From UBA2773 sp964643985 (GTDB lineage Bacteria; Patescibacteriota; Minisyncoccia; Moranbacterales; DUUL01): 11,711 nucleotides of DNA. The notes under the pieces are model-generated. The model was not told the origin of the DNA and ran no database searches. It saw nothing but the letters and a program-made list of their open reading frames with translations. The translations under genes were made by a program, and so were the position numbers. Shown here piece after piece: positions 5,589 through 11,711 of the stretch (positions are counted from its first letter, which is position 1; the number at the start of each line of letters is the position of its first letter). Where the stretch lies: NCBI GenBank assembly GCA_964643985.1, contig CAZXUS010000026.1:1-11711 (forward strand), read 5' to 3'.

Positions 5589-6671
5589 TTATGAATTGCT
5601 TTTTATTAAAGCTTTTAAATTTTCATTATCTGAAACAAACTTTTGAGCTTCTTCCCACTCTACTACTCCTTTCTTAATTAATTCCGAAATATAATACTCC
5701 AAAGTAAACATTCCATCCTCTCGACATGTTTCCAAAAACGATTTTATTTGATGAGTTTGATTTTGTCGAATTAAATTACTAACAGCCATAGTATTTTTCA
5801 AAACTTCTATGGCGGGAACTCGCCCTCCTCCAACTTTTTTAATCAAACGTTGCGAAACCACTCCAGTTAAAACATTAGCTAATTGTTGTCTAATTTGATT
5901 TTGTTGATAAGGCGGAAAAACATCGACGATCCTATCCACCGTTTGAATTGAATCATTGGTATGTAAAGTTGCCAGAACAGTATGGCCTGTCTCAGCAGCG
6001 GTGATTGCTGTAGCAATGGTTTCAGCATTTCTCAATTCTCCCACTAAAATAATATCGACATCCTCTCGAAAACAAGACTCTAGGGCACCCACAAAAGTAG
6101 GTGTATCTTCATAAAGTTCTCTTTGCTCAATCAAACTTTTTTTATTAACATAAACATACTCAATCGGATCTTCAATAGTAATAATATGCTTAGGTTGAGT
6201 TTCATTGATATGCTGAATCATAGAGGCCAATGTTGTACTCTTGCCATGACCATTAGGTCCAACCACCAAAAATAGACCTTGAGTATTATCCACAAAATCG
6301 TATAAATCATTTGGCAAAGAAAGTTCTTCTAAAGTTTTAATTTCCTTAGCAATAGCCCTCAGACAAAGGTTAAGCACTCCTCGACTAAAAAAGAAATTGC
6401 CTCTAAAACGAAAACCTCCTTCTGTTTCTAAGGAAAAATCGATCTGTTTTCTTATTAGAAGTTTTTCTTGCTGATGAGAATTAAGAACATCTTTAACTAT
6501 TCCCTTTAGATTAGAATCAGAAACGATTTTCTCATTATCAATCTTAACTAAATTATTATCAACTCGAATAAGAGGATAATTGCCAGTAGAAAGATGCAAA
6601 TCAGAACCACCCTGATCTACTAAAAATCCTAAAAATCCATAAAGTTTTTGCCTAAAAGACGTTTCGCTCAT
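5589..6671 (-). CDS. pilT: T4P retraction ATPase PilT
   Basis: This 360-residue AAA-like hexameric ATPase has the N-terminal PAS-like domain start DQGGSDLHLSTGNYPLIRV (about 19-37), typical of PilT. The Walker A is GPNGHGKST (138-146), the Asp box is IIITIEDPIEY-like (about 163-172), Walker B is DIILVGELRN (206-215) and the His box is TGHTVLATLHTND (228-240). The C-terminal ASNLIR-type element appears as AVSNLIRQNQTHQI (296-309). It powers pilus depolymerisation and twitching. Two deviations stand out: the P-loop has N and H where PilT normally has T and S (GPTGSGKST), and Asn replaces the usual Asp after the Walker B Arg. The generic P-loop consensus GxxxxGK[ST] is kept, so activity is expected. 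It follows the response regulator by 94 nt. Confidence 0.94.
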   Translation of the reverse strand: MSETSFRQKLYGFLGFLVDQGGSDLHLSTGNYPLIRVDNNLVKIDNEKIVSDSNLKGIVKDVLNSHQQEKLLIRKQIDFSLETEGGFRFRGNFFFSRGVLNLCLRAIAKEIKTLEELSLPNDLYDFVDNTQGLFLVVGPNGHGKSTTLASMIQHINETQPKHIITIEDPIEYVYVNKKSLIEQRELYEDTPTFVGALESCFREDVDIILVGELRNAETIATAITAAETGHTVLATLHTNDSIQTVDRIVDVFPPYQQNQIRQQLANVLTGVVSQRLIKKVGGGRVPAIEVLKNTMAVSNLIRQNQTHQIKSFLETCREDGMFTLEYYISELIKKGVVEWEEAQKFVSDNENLKALIKSNS

Positions 6672-6765
6672 TTTTGTTTTAATATTTTTATGATAAATAC
6701 TATCTAAAATTTTTATTTATCCTATGTTTTTGTATCCAAAATAAAATCGATTCTAATTCCAAAAA

Positions 6766-7140
6766 TTATTCCATTTTATCTCTAATAATTTCAGCCAATT
6801 CAGTTGGAGTTAAAGAGGCTTTAATTAAATAATCATCTGCTCCCATTTCCAAGGCTTGCTTAATTTTATCTTTTTCTCCTAAATTAGTTAACATTATTAT
6901 TTTAGCCTTTTTATCACCAGAAGCTCTGAGCTCCTTTAAGACTTCCCAGCCACTTTTTTTAGGCAACATAATATCCAATAAAACCAAGTCTGGTTTAAAA
7001 TCCCTAAAAAGTGCAAGTCCTTCTAAACCATCTCTTCCCGATTTAACGTTAAAACCAGAATCAGTTAATTTATGACAATAAATTTCTGAAATAAAATTAT
7101 CATCTTCAATAAGTAATATTTTTAATGGACCTTTTCTCAT
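6766..7140 (-). CDS. Single-domain response regulator (CheY/PilH-like receiver)
   Basis: This 124-residue receiver domain stands alone. It contains the acidic pair Asp13/Asp14 (LLIEDDNF), the phospho-acceptor Asp56 in LVLLDIMLP, the switch Thr85 in IIMLTN, and the conserved Lys107 in DDYLIKAS. All catalytic positions are present and there is no output domain. It would act by protein-protein contact, as CheY and PilG/PilH do. It sits between pilB and pilT, 47 nt after pilB and 94 nt before pilT, so a role in tuning the motors is a natural inference. No histidine kinase is in the window, so its phosphate donor lies elsewhere. Start is ATG with an A/T leader. Confidence 0.95.
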   Translation of the reverse strand: MRKGPLKILLIEDDNFISEIYCHKLTDSGFNVKSGRDGLEGLALFRDFKPDLVLLDIMLPKKSGWEVLKELRASGDKKAKIIMLTNLGEKDKIKQALEMGADDYLIKASLTPTELAEIIRDKME

Positions 7141-7187
7141 TTCAAAATTTTAATTTACGAATTTTAATTAAATTAAATTTTACTAAA

Positions 7188-8837
7188 TTATTCTCCTTTA
7201 GCCGAAATAACTTCCTTACCACTATCATCATCAGTCACTCGTTGAATTTCCTCTACAGTCGTTTCTCCCATAAGCACTTTTATTATACCATCTTGCTTCA
7301 TAGTAGTAAAACCATCTTTTCTGGCAGTCTTCAAAAGTTCATATTCATCAGCATTATCACCAATCATTTGAGCGACATTTTTATTAACATCAAAAATTTC
7401 CGAAATTGAAATACGGCCCTTCATTCCTTGATTACCACATTCTCGACAACCTTGTCCTTTATAAAAATTAATTTTTTCAGGCTCACTAACAGGATCATAT
7501 CCCAATTCTTTAAAAACACTTTTAGGTAAATCTTTCAACTCCTTTTGGAACATTTCCACCATACTAGCTGGTATCTCTGCTCTTTTAACTTTACACTTCT
7601 TGCAAATTCTTCGAACTAACCTTTGCCCAACAACAATTTTTAAAGCAGACGCAAGTAAAAATGATTTTATCCCCATATCCACTAAACGAGAAATCGCCCC
7701 GATAGCCGTATTGGTATGCAAAGTAGAAAGAACTAAATGACCGGTTAAAGCTGCATGAACAGCTAATTCCGCAGTCTCAGAATCTCTGATTTCTCCTACC
7801 ATCACAATATCTGGATCTTGACGCAAAATGCTTCTCAATCCCACGGCAAAAGTATAGTCAATTTCTGGTCTAACTTGAGATTGACTAACCCCTTCCAAAA
7901 CATATTCTATTGGATCCTCTAATGTGACAATATTAGTGCCTTCTTTGTTAAGCATTCTAAGCAAAGAATACAATGTAGTTGATTTTCCCGACCCAGTTGG
8001 GCCAGTAATTAAAATTATCCCATATGGCTCAGCAACAACTCTATTGATTTTTTCCAAATCTCTTCCCATGAAACCAAGCGTCTTCAGATTAATCAAATCA
8101 TCATCTTTTTCTAAAATACGCATCACGACCTTTTCTCCTTGAGAAACAGGGAAAGTCGAAACTCGAAAATCAATAAATTTTTTACCTTCTTTAATTCTAA
8201 ATCGACCATCTTGAGGTTTCCTTTTTTCATCAATTTTCAAATTAGACAAAATTTTTACTCTCGAAACAATCGCCGGTCCAATATTCTTAGGCAAAAATAA
8301 ACTGCTATGAAGAACTCCGTCAACTCGATACCGTACTCTAATTTTTTCTTCCAAAGGTTCGATATGAATATCGCTTGAACCTCCTTCAATTGCATTTTTA
8401 ATAATAACTTCCACCATTTTCGCCACAGGTGCCTCTTTAATAACTTTCATTTTTCCACTTTTGGCTTCAGCAAATTTTCCTTTTTTTTTCTGCTGACTTT
8501 CTTCGCTTTCTCGTTCAAAATTTTTAACCGCTTTATTTATTTCTATTTCTGGATTTTTTAATTTATTCAAAATTAACTCAAATATTTCCAAGGAAACAAT
8601 CTGAACTCTAATTTGTTTATTTTTTTTATTAGCATAAAAACGAAGCGCATTTTGTGCATCATTATCCTTAAAATCAACCATTGCAACATTTAAAGAATTT
8701 TCGTCTTCGCTAATTGGAGAAAATTGATATTTCATGACCGCATCAAGAGAAATAGAAGATATCAAATCATTGGGAATTTTAAGTTCATCCCAATTTATTT
8801 CTTTTTCAATATTTTTTTCTAAAATAATTTCGCCCAA
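7188..8837 (-). CDS. pilB: T4P extension ATPase PilB (GspE family)
   Basis: This 549-residue secretion ATPase drives pilin polymerisation. The N-terminal domain (about 1-100) resembles the GspE/MshE N domain that contacts the platform, followed by a lysine-rich linker (105-135). The ATPase core has SSDIHIEPLEEKIRVRYRVD (154-173), Walker A GPTGSGKST (279-287), Asp box VTLEDPIEY (304-312), Walker B IVMVGEIRD (344-352) and His box TGHLVLSTLHTN (365-376). A zinc-binding tetracysteine is present as Cys412/415 and Cys464/467. The start is TTG at 8837; the first in-frame ATG (Met35) would cut into the N domain, so TTG is preferred. It follows pilO by 55 nt. Length and motifs are complete for PilB. 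Confidence 0.97.
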   Translation of the reverse strand: MGEIILEKNIEKEINWDELKIPNDLISSISLDAVMKYQFSPISEDENSLNVAMVDFKDNDAQNALRFYANKKNKQIRVQIVSLEIFELILNKLKNPEIEINKAVKNFERESEESQQKKKGKFAEAKSGKMKVIKEAPVAKMVEVIIKNAIEGGSSDIHIEPLEEKIRVRYRVDGVLHSSLFLPKNIGPAIVSRVKILSNLKIDEKRKPQDGRFRIKEGKKFIDFRVSTFPVSQGEKVVMRILEKDDDLINLKTLGFMGRDLEKINRVVAEPYGIILITGPTGSGKSTTLYSLLRMLNKEGTNIVTLEDPIEYVLEGVSQSQVRPEIDYTFAVGLRSILRQDPDIVMVGEIRDSETAELAVHAALTGHLVLSTLHTNTAIGAISRLVDMGIKSFLLASALKIVVGQRLVRRICKKCKVKRAEIPASMVEMFQKELKDLPKSVFKELGYDPVSEPEKINFYKGQGCRECGNQGMKGRISISEIFDVNKNVAQMIGDNADEYELLKTARKDGFTTMKQDGIIKVLMGETTVEEIQRVTDDDSGKEVISAKGE

Positions 8838-8892
8838 TTTTTTAATATAATTTATAAATTTAATCTTTTCTCGGAATCAACTAAACCTTAAT

Positions 8893-9663
8893 TTACTCTG
8901 TCTCAACTGCTTCCATCGCTTCGGCTACTTCAATAATTTCGATAGAAGAATTAAAAAGATTATCGATCCCTTTTTCACCAATTTCAATCAAAGAAAAATT
9001 AAGAACCTTTTCCCTGTGATTTTTATACTCGTCAATAGTACCCATTTCTAAACCATTCTTTAATAAACTTTTAAAATAATCATCATTTGAATTTAAAGCC
9101 AAATCATTATTGTTCTTATGAAAAAATGTCAAATTCAAACTTAAAGCTAAATCACTTACCTCTTCTTCACTGCTTTTCTTTATTGAAAAAATCCCTAAGT
9201 TAATAAATCGATTCATATTTTCCAAAGCATAAATGGCCTTTTTAATCTCGAAATAACTTCCGCTTAGTTCAATCGAAACGTTTGTCTCTTTAATATCATC
9301 CCCAATTTTAAAAATTTCAGCTTTCTTGTAAGACTCTTTCTTTGCAGCTAACTTCATGCTTGAAATTTCGACTCCCGTCCCCAAAACAATATCACTTATT
9401 TCTTTCAAAAAATTTTCTTCTTGCAAATCCTCGGGAATAGAATTTTTAAGTAAAAATTTATTTTCCATAGCAATTTCATCATAAACTATCAATTCTCGAT
9501 CTAAAATATTTTTACTGTTTTTAATCTCGTTCAAACTCGCTGTATTTTCTTCAAACAAAATTTTAGTGTTCTTATAGTCGTCCCAAGTTGGTTTAGTAAA
9601 ATAGATAAAGCAAACTAAAGAAACAATTATCGATAGTGGTAAAAATAATAATTTTAAGTTCAT
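8893..9663 (-). CDS. pilO: T4P alignment protein PilO, with C-terminal extension
   Basis: This 256-residue protein has an N-terminal membrane helix (about 4-22) with a very short cytosolic tail, then a predicted coiled coil (about 28-65) and a ferredoxin-like segment (about 85-183). The segment around SIELSGSYFEIKKAIYALEN (129-148) and RFINLGIFSIKK is typical of PilO. About 70 residues (184-256), acidic at the end (EVAEAMEAVETE), extend beyond that core. PilO heterodimerises with PilN to form the connector under the pilus. The gene follows pilN by 43 nt and has no SD. The call rests on topology, fold pattern and position, since PilO proteins are poorly conserved in sequence. Confidence 0.85.
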   Translation of the reverse strand: MNLKLLFLPLSIIVSLVCFIYFTKPTWDDYKNTKILFEENTASLNEIKNSKNILDRELIVYDEIAMENKFLLKNSIPEDLQEENFLKEISDIVLGTGVEISSMKLAAKKESYKKAEIFKIGDDIKETNVSIELSGSYFEIKKAIYALENMNRFINLGIFSIKKSSEEEVSDLALSLNLTFFHKNNNDLALNSNDDYFKSLLKNGLEMGTIDEYKNHREKVLNFSLIEIGEKGIDNLFNSSIEIIEVAEAMEAVETE

Positions 9664-9706
9664 TTTTTTTAAAATATTTATTAAAATTCAAAAGAATAAA
9701 AATTTA

Positions 9707-10264
9707 TCAATCATTAACGGCGAGTTTCTCTTCGACAACACCGATTTCAAAACTACAAACAACTGTCAAAACTCCATCCTTACTCGCTACTGATTTCAAA
9801 ACAAATTCATCCAAATTTTCCATTTGCTTATAAGCCTTGATCTGTCTTATCAACGTCATATAATCAGGGACAATCATTCCGATTTCGTAGCCAGATGAAC
9901 TTTCGGTGCTTTCGACTTCCAAGTTTACAAATTTTACACCGAGAAGAGTATTTTTAGAAATATTAATTATATTTTTGGTTTGAGGCAAAAAACCTTGTTT
10001 TCCAATCTTAGCTTTTAAATCGATGGTTCTCATATTGAAATTAAACATTTCAAAAAATTTCTCGTCTCCTAAAGATTTTTCAATAAAGCTTATTTCATCT
10101 TTAATACCTTGATTTTCTTTTTCTAACGAAAAATTCAAACCAAAGCATAAACCATAAAGAACCAACGATACAAACATTATTATAACACTCAAAATTAAAG
10201 ATAAATTTGCACCACTTTTATCATTCTTCACTAATGACTCGTCTTTTAAATTTATATTTTTCAT
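9707..10264 (-). CDS. pilN: T4P alignment protein PilN
   Basis: This 185-residue bitopic protein has a cytosolic N terminus (about 1-20), one membrane helix (about 21-46), a coiled coil (about 47-88) and a small alpha/beta domain. That is the PilN topology. The cytosolic tail, which in PilN binds the PilM groove through an INLLP motif, reads NINLKD here, keeping only I-N-L. It lies between pilM and pilO, as in most T4P operons, 47 nt after pilM. The stop is TGA followed at once by an in-frame TAA. Start is ATG after an A-rich leader. Assignment rests on position and topology as well as the partial motif. Confidence 0.86.
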   Translation of the reverse strand: MKNINLKDESLVKNDKSGANLSLILSVIIMFVSLVLYGLCFGLNFSLEKENQGIKDEISFIEKSLGDEKFFEMFNFNMRTIDLKAKIGKQGFLPQTKNIINISKNTLLGVKFVNLEVESTESSSGYEIGMIVPDYMTLIRQIKAYKQMENLDEFVLKSVASKDGVLTVVCSFEIGVVEEKLAVND

Positions 10265-10311
10265 TTATTTTAAATTAAAGTTTAATTTTTAGTAAAATAA
10301 ATTTGTTTAAA

Positions 10312-11442
10312 TTATTCTTCCAATAATCCTGCTAGCGCTAAACCAACAGCAATACCGAAAAAAGAATTTTTAGCTAATATTTTTTTTTCAATTTCTTTCG
10401 GATATTCAACTTGAGACCAAGGATTGCCCTTAAAAACTTCAATCTTCATTTTACTTTGTATATATTCCTTAGCACCCTCCATATCAGAAGTTCCTCCCGA
10501 AAGAATTATCTTATTCACCGTTCCCATTTTAAATTCTTCAAACTCTTCCATATTTTTTTTAGCTTCTTTCATGATAGAGTCAAAAACTGGTTTTAAAATA
10601 TTTTCAACAACTATTTTTGAATCTGATTTAAATCCTTGTTCTTTTTTCAATTTTTCCGCTCGATCCCTACTAATATTAAGACTCTTGGCTATCAAATCGG
10701 TTATTCGATCTCCAGCCAAATCAATATTTCTATTAAATAATAATTGTCCTTCTTTAACACCAATAATATTAGTAATCTTTCCTCCCATATCAAATATTAA
10801 GCAAGTATCCTTCTTATCATGAGACAAGGCTCTTTGAAGAGAGAAACAATTAACTTCTATTGAATCAATCGATAATTTTTTATTATTAAAAGATTTTTGA
10901 AGTTCGCTACTAACATTTTTCATAGTCGAAACTAATAAAACTTTTGATGTTTCTAATTCAATCTCTTTTTGAACTTCAGCCAAATTTTTTTCTGTTTTCT
11001 GCTTTTTATTTTTCGACAAAGGAGTTTCTATAATTTGCCAATCAAAAACTACTTCCTCTAAATCAACTGGTATATATTTAACCGCTTCATATTCGATTTC
11101 CCCTTTAATTTCCTCTTCTGTTTGACCGGCAACTTCAATCAAAGTAATAAATGAAGAATAGGAAGGAATTGCAATGCTAATATCTTTTTTCTTTATCGAC
11201 AATTCTTTTAAAACTTCAAAAACCATTTGTCCCGAAAAAAAACGAACATCTTTTTCTGATAAAGATTCCTTCATTTTCACCAAAGCATAGTTTTTTAACT
11301 TAATCTTTCCGTCCTTTTTTTCTAATTCAACAATTTTCAAACTATTGTTTCCCAAATCGATTCCGACTGAATGACTCTTGCTTTTTTTGAAATAACTGGC
11401 AATATTATTTAAATAAGACTGAAGTTTATTTTCCACTTCCAC
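10312..11442 (-). CDS. pilM: T4P cytoplasmic actin-like protein PilM
   Basis: This 376-residue FtsA/actin-like ATP-binding protein binds the PilN cytosolic tail and links the platform to the motors. Nucleotide-binding motifs are visible: phosphate 1 VGIDLGNNSLKIVEL (26-40), phosphate 2 LIFDMGGKITNI (215-226) and the adenosine motif IILSGGTSDMEGA (312-324). The region EIKGEIEYEAVKYIPVDLEE (111-130) is a PilM signature. A lysine/glutamate-rich loop (about 142-165) is inserted in the 1C-like region. The start is GTG at 11442; a second GTG two codons later is an alternative, and neither has an SD. It is the first gene of the operon, behind a good promoter. C-terminal FFGIAVGLALAGL is also typical. 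Confidence 0.96.
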   Translation of the reverse strand: MEVENKLQSYLNNIASYFKKSKSHSVGIDLGNNSLKIVELEKKDGKIKLKNYALVKMKESLSEKDVRFFSGQMVFEVLKELSIKKKDISIAIPSYSSFITLIEVAGQTEEEIKGEIEYEAVKYIPVDLEEVVFDWQIIETPLSKNKKQKTEKNLAEVQKEIELETSKVLLVSTMKNVSSELQKSFNNKKLSIDSIEVNCFSLQRALSHDKKDTCLIFDMGGKITNIIGVKEGQLLFNRNIDLAGDRITDLIAKSLNISRDRAEKLKKEQGFKSDSKIVVENILKPVFDSIMKEAKKNMEEFEEFKMGTVNKIILSGGTSDMEGAKEYIQSKMKIEVFKGNPWSQVEYPKEIEKKILAKNSFFGIAVGLALAGLLEE

Positions 11443-11509
11443 TTTTATTTTAAATTAATTTTTATTTTATTTTCTGATGTTTTGTTTTATGAACTTTCCA
11501 CTACTTAAT

Positions 11510-11538
11510 AATATAAACTAATAAGTAATATTATTCAA
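11510..11538 (-). promoter_or_regulatory. Candidate sigma70-like promoter of the pilM operon
   Basis: On the minus strand TTGAAT (11538-11533) is separated by exactly 17 bp from TATATT (11515-11510). These match the -35 and -10 consensus at 4/6 and 5/6. The -10 lies about 70 nt before the pilM start, in the only gene-free stretch upstream. No other promoter of similar quality was seen before pilM, so this probably drives pilM through at least pilC. Confidence 0.6.
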
Positions 11539-11587
11539 TGGATAAAAATTCCAACCTGGAAGAGATTATTTCCAAACACCCTTCCTA

Positions 11588-11711
11588 CTACAATTTTCCA
11601 CTTTTGGCTAAATTCTTTAAAAATGTTTTCACTTTAGCTAATGCTAAAGCTTCAAAAATTTTTAAATAATTTATCTCAAAATTGATAAATTTCGTAACCC
11701 GTCTCGCTAAG
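11588..11711 (-). CDS. Possible C-terminal end of an upstream gene (weak)
   Basis: One minus-strand frame is open for 40 codons from the window edge to TAG at 11590-11588, ending in a lysine/leucine/alanine-rich tail (ALALAKVKTFLKNLAKSGKL). Another minus frame reads LSETGYEIYQF then stops at 11676. Neither is long enough to be significant in DNA this AT-rich, and a complete 43-codon frame overlaps on the plus strand. If real, this gene would end about 50 nt before the pilM promoter. No function can be given. Confidence 0.22.
   Translation of the reverse strand, partial: LARRVTKFINFEINYLKIFEALALAKVKTFLKNLAKSGKL
11632..11649. terminator. Small perfect hairpin upstream of the pilM promoter, possible terminator
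   Basis: Perfect 7-bp arms CTTTAGC and GCTAAAG enclose a 4-nt loop. On the minus strand a T-run (ATTTTT) begins about 8 nt after the stem; on the plus strand an ATTTTT run follows within about 10 nt. With only three G-C pairs it is a weak intrinsic terminator at best, but its place just before the operon promoter would suit insulation from a neighbouring gene. Confidence 0.3.

Noticed and set aside
6692..6721. 7-bp A/T-only inverted repeat (GATAAAT / ATTTATC) between the receiver gene and pilT
   Set aside because: A single G-C pair and a 16-nt loop give little stability; expected by chance in such AT-rich DNA.
9707..9709. TGA as a reassigned Gly codon (as in Gracilibacteria or Absconditabacteria)
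   Set aside because: The TGA ending pilN is followed at once by TAA, so it is uninformative, and no gene needs TGA read-through to be complete; standard code 11 fits.
10424..10822. 132-codon plus-strand frame antisense to pilM
   Set aside because: It mirrors the coding sequence of a well-supported PilM with intact nucleotide-binding motifs and shows no family pattern of its own.
11538..11669. Plus-strand 43-codon frame as a divergent small gene
   Set aside because: Its ATG overlaps the -35 box of the pilM promoter, it has no SD and no recognisable domain, and it overlaps other open frames; chance or a repeat is more likely.
1..11711. CRISPR array, tRNA, rRNA, transposase or toxin-antitoxin genes
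   Set aside because: No regularly spaced repeats, cloverleaf or rRNA-like segments, and no matching protein motifs were seen on either strand.

Overview
The window is a type IV pilus (T4P) assembly locus from a very AT-rich bacterial genome. Every convincing gene lies on the minus strand, so the locus reads from right to left. The gene content, the absence of PilQ and PilP, the lack of Shine-Dalgarno (SD) sequences before almost all genes and the small single-domain response regulator all point to a Candidate Phyla Radiation (Patescibacteria) lineage, probably Parcubacteria-like. This assignment is inferred from style; no phylogenetic marker gene is present. The standard bacterial code fits: all frames are intact, and TAA, TAG and TGA stops all occur. 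A run of 100 Ns (4134-4233) shows that this is a scaffolded draft assembly.

Layout in transcription order. At 11443-11711 there is an upstream region with a good sigma70-like promoter (11510-11538), a small hairpin and ambiguous short frames. The inner-membrane platform follows: pilM (11442-10312), pilN (10264-9707) and pilO (9663-8893). Then come the motors and platform core: the extension ATPase pilB (8837-7188), a lone CheY-like receiver (7140-6766), the retraction-type ATPase pilT (6671-5589) and pilC (5571-4366). Then comes the pilin block. It opens with a prepilin whose start is visible at 4255, with a strong SD, but whose body falls in the assembly gap. Two paralogous six-cysteine prepilins follow (4095-3709 and 3584-3132), then the prepilin peptidase pilD (3123-2302). 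Four minor pilins in the order FimT/GspH, PilV/GspI, PilW/GspJ and PilX/GspK-like (2286-106) complete the block. At the extreme left, a second strong-SD start (1-15) with its own promoter begins another gene that leaves the window.

How it works together. PilD cleaves and methylates the prepilins. The four minor pilins probably form the priming tip complex. PilB powers polymerisation and PilT depolymerisation on the PilC platform, and PilM/N/O link the motor to the envelope. No outer-membrane secretin is seen, as expected for a cell without a classical outer membrane. The embedded receiver protein is a likely regulator of motor activity.

The most notable signals are these. (1) Only the two pilin-type starts at 4255 and 15 carry a near-perfect SD, and the 41 bp around them are nearly identical, while none of the other 14 genes has an SD. 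(2) The assembly gap begins exactly at the conserved pilin cleavage-site codon. (3) A 104-bp inverted-repeat unit flanked by TTAA sits between two pilin genes. (4) All six complete pilins have an even number of cysteines. (5) The PilT P-loop is unusual.
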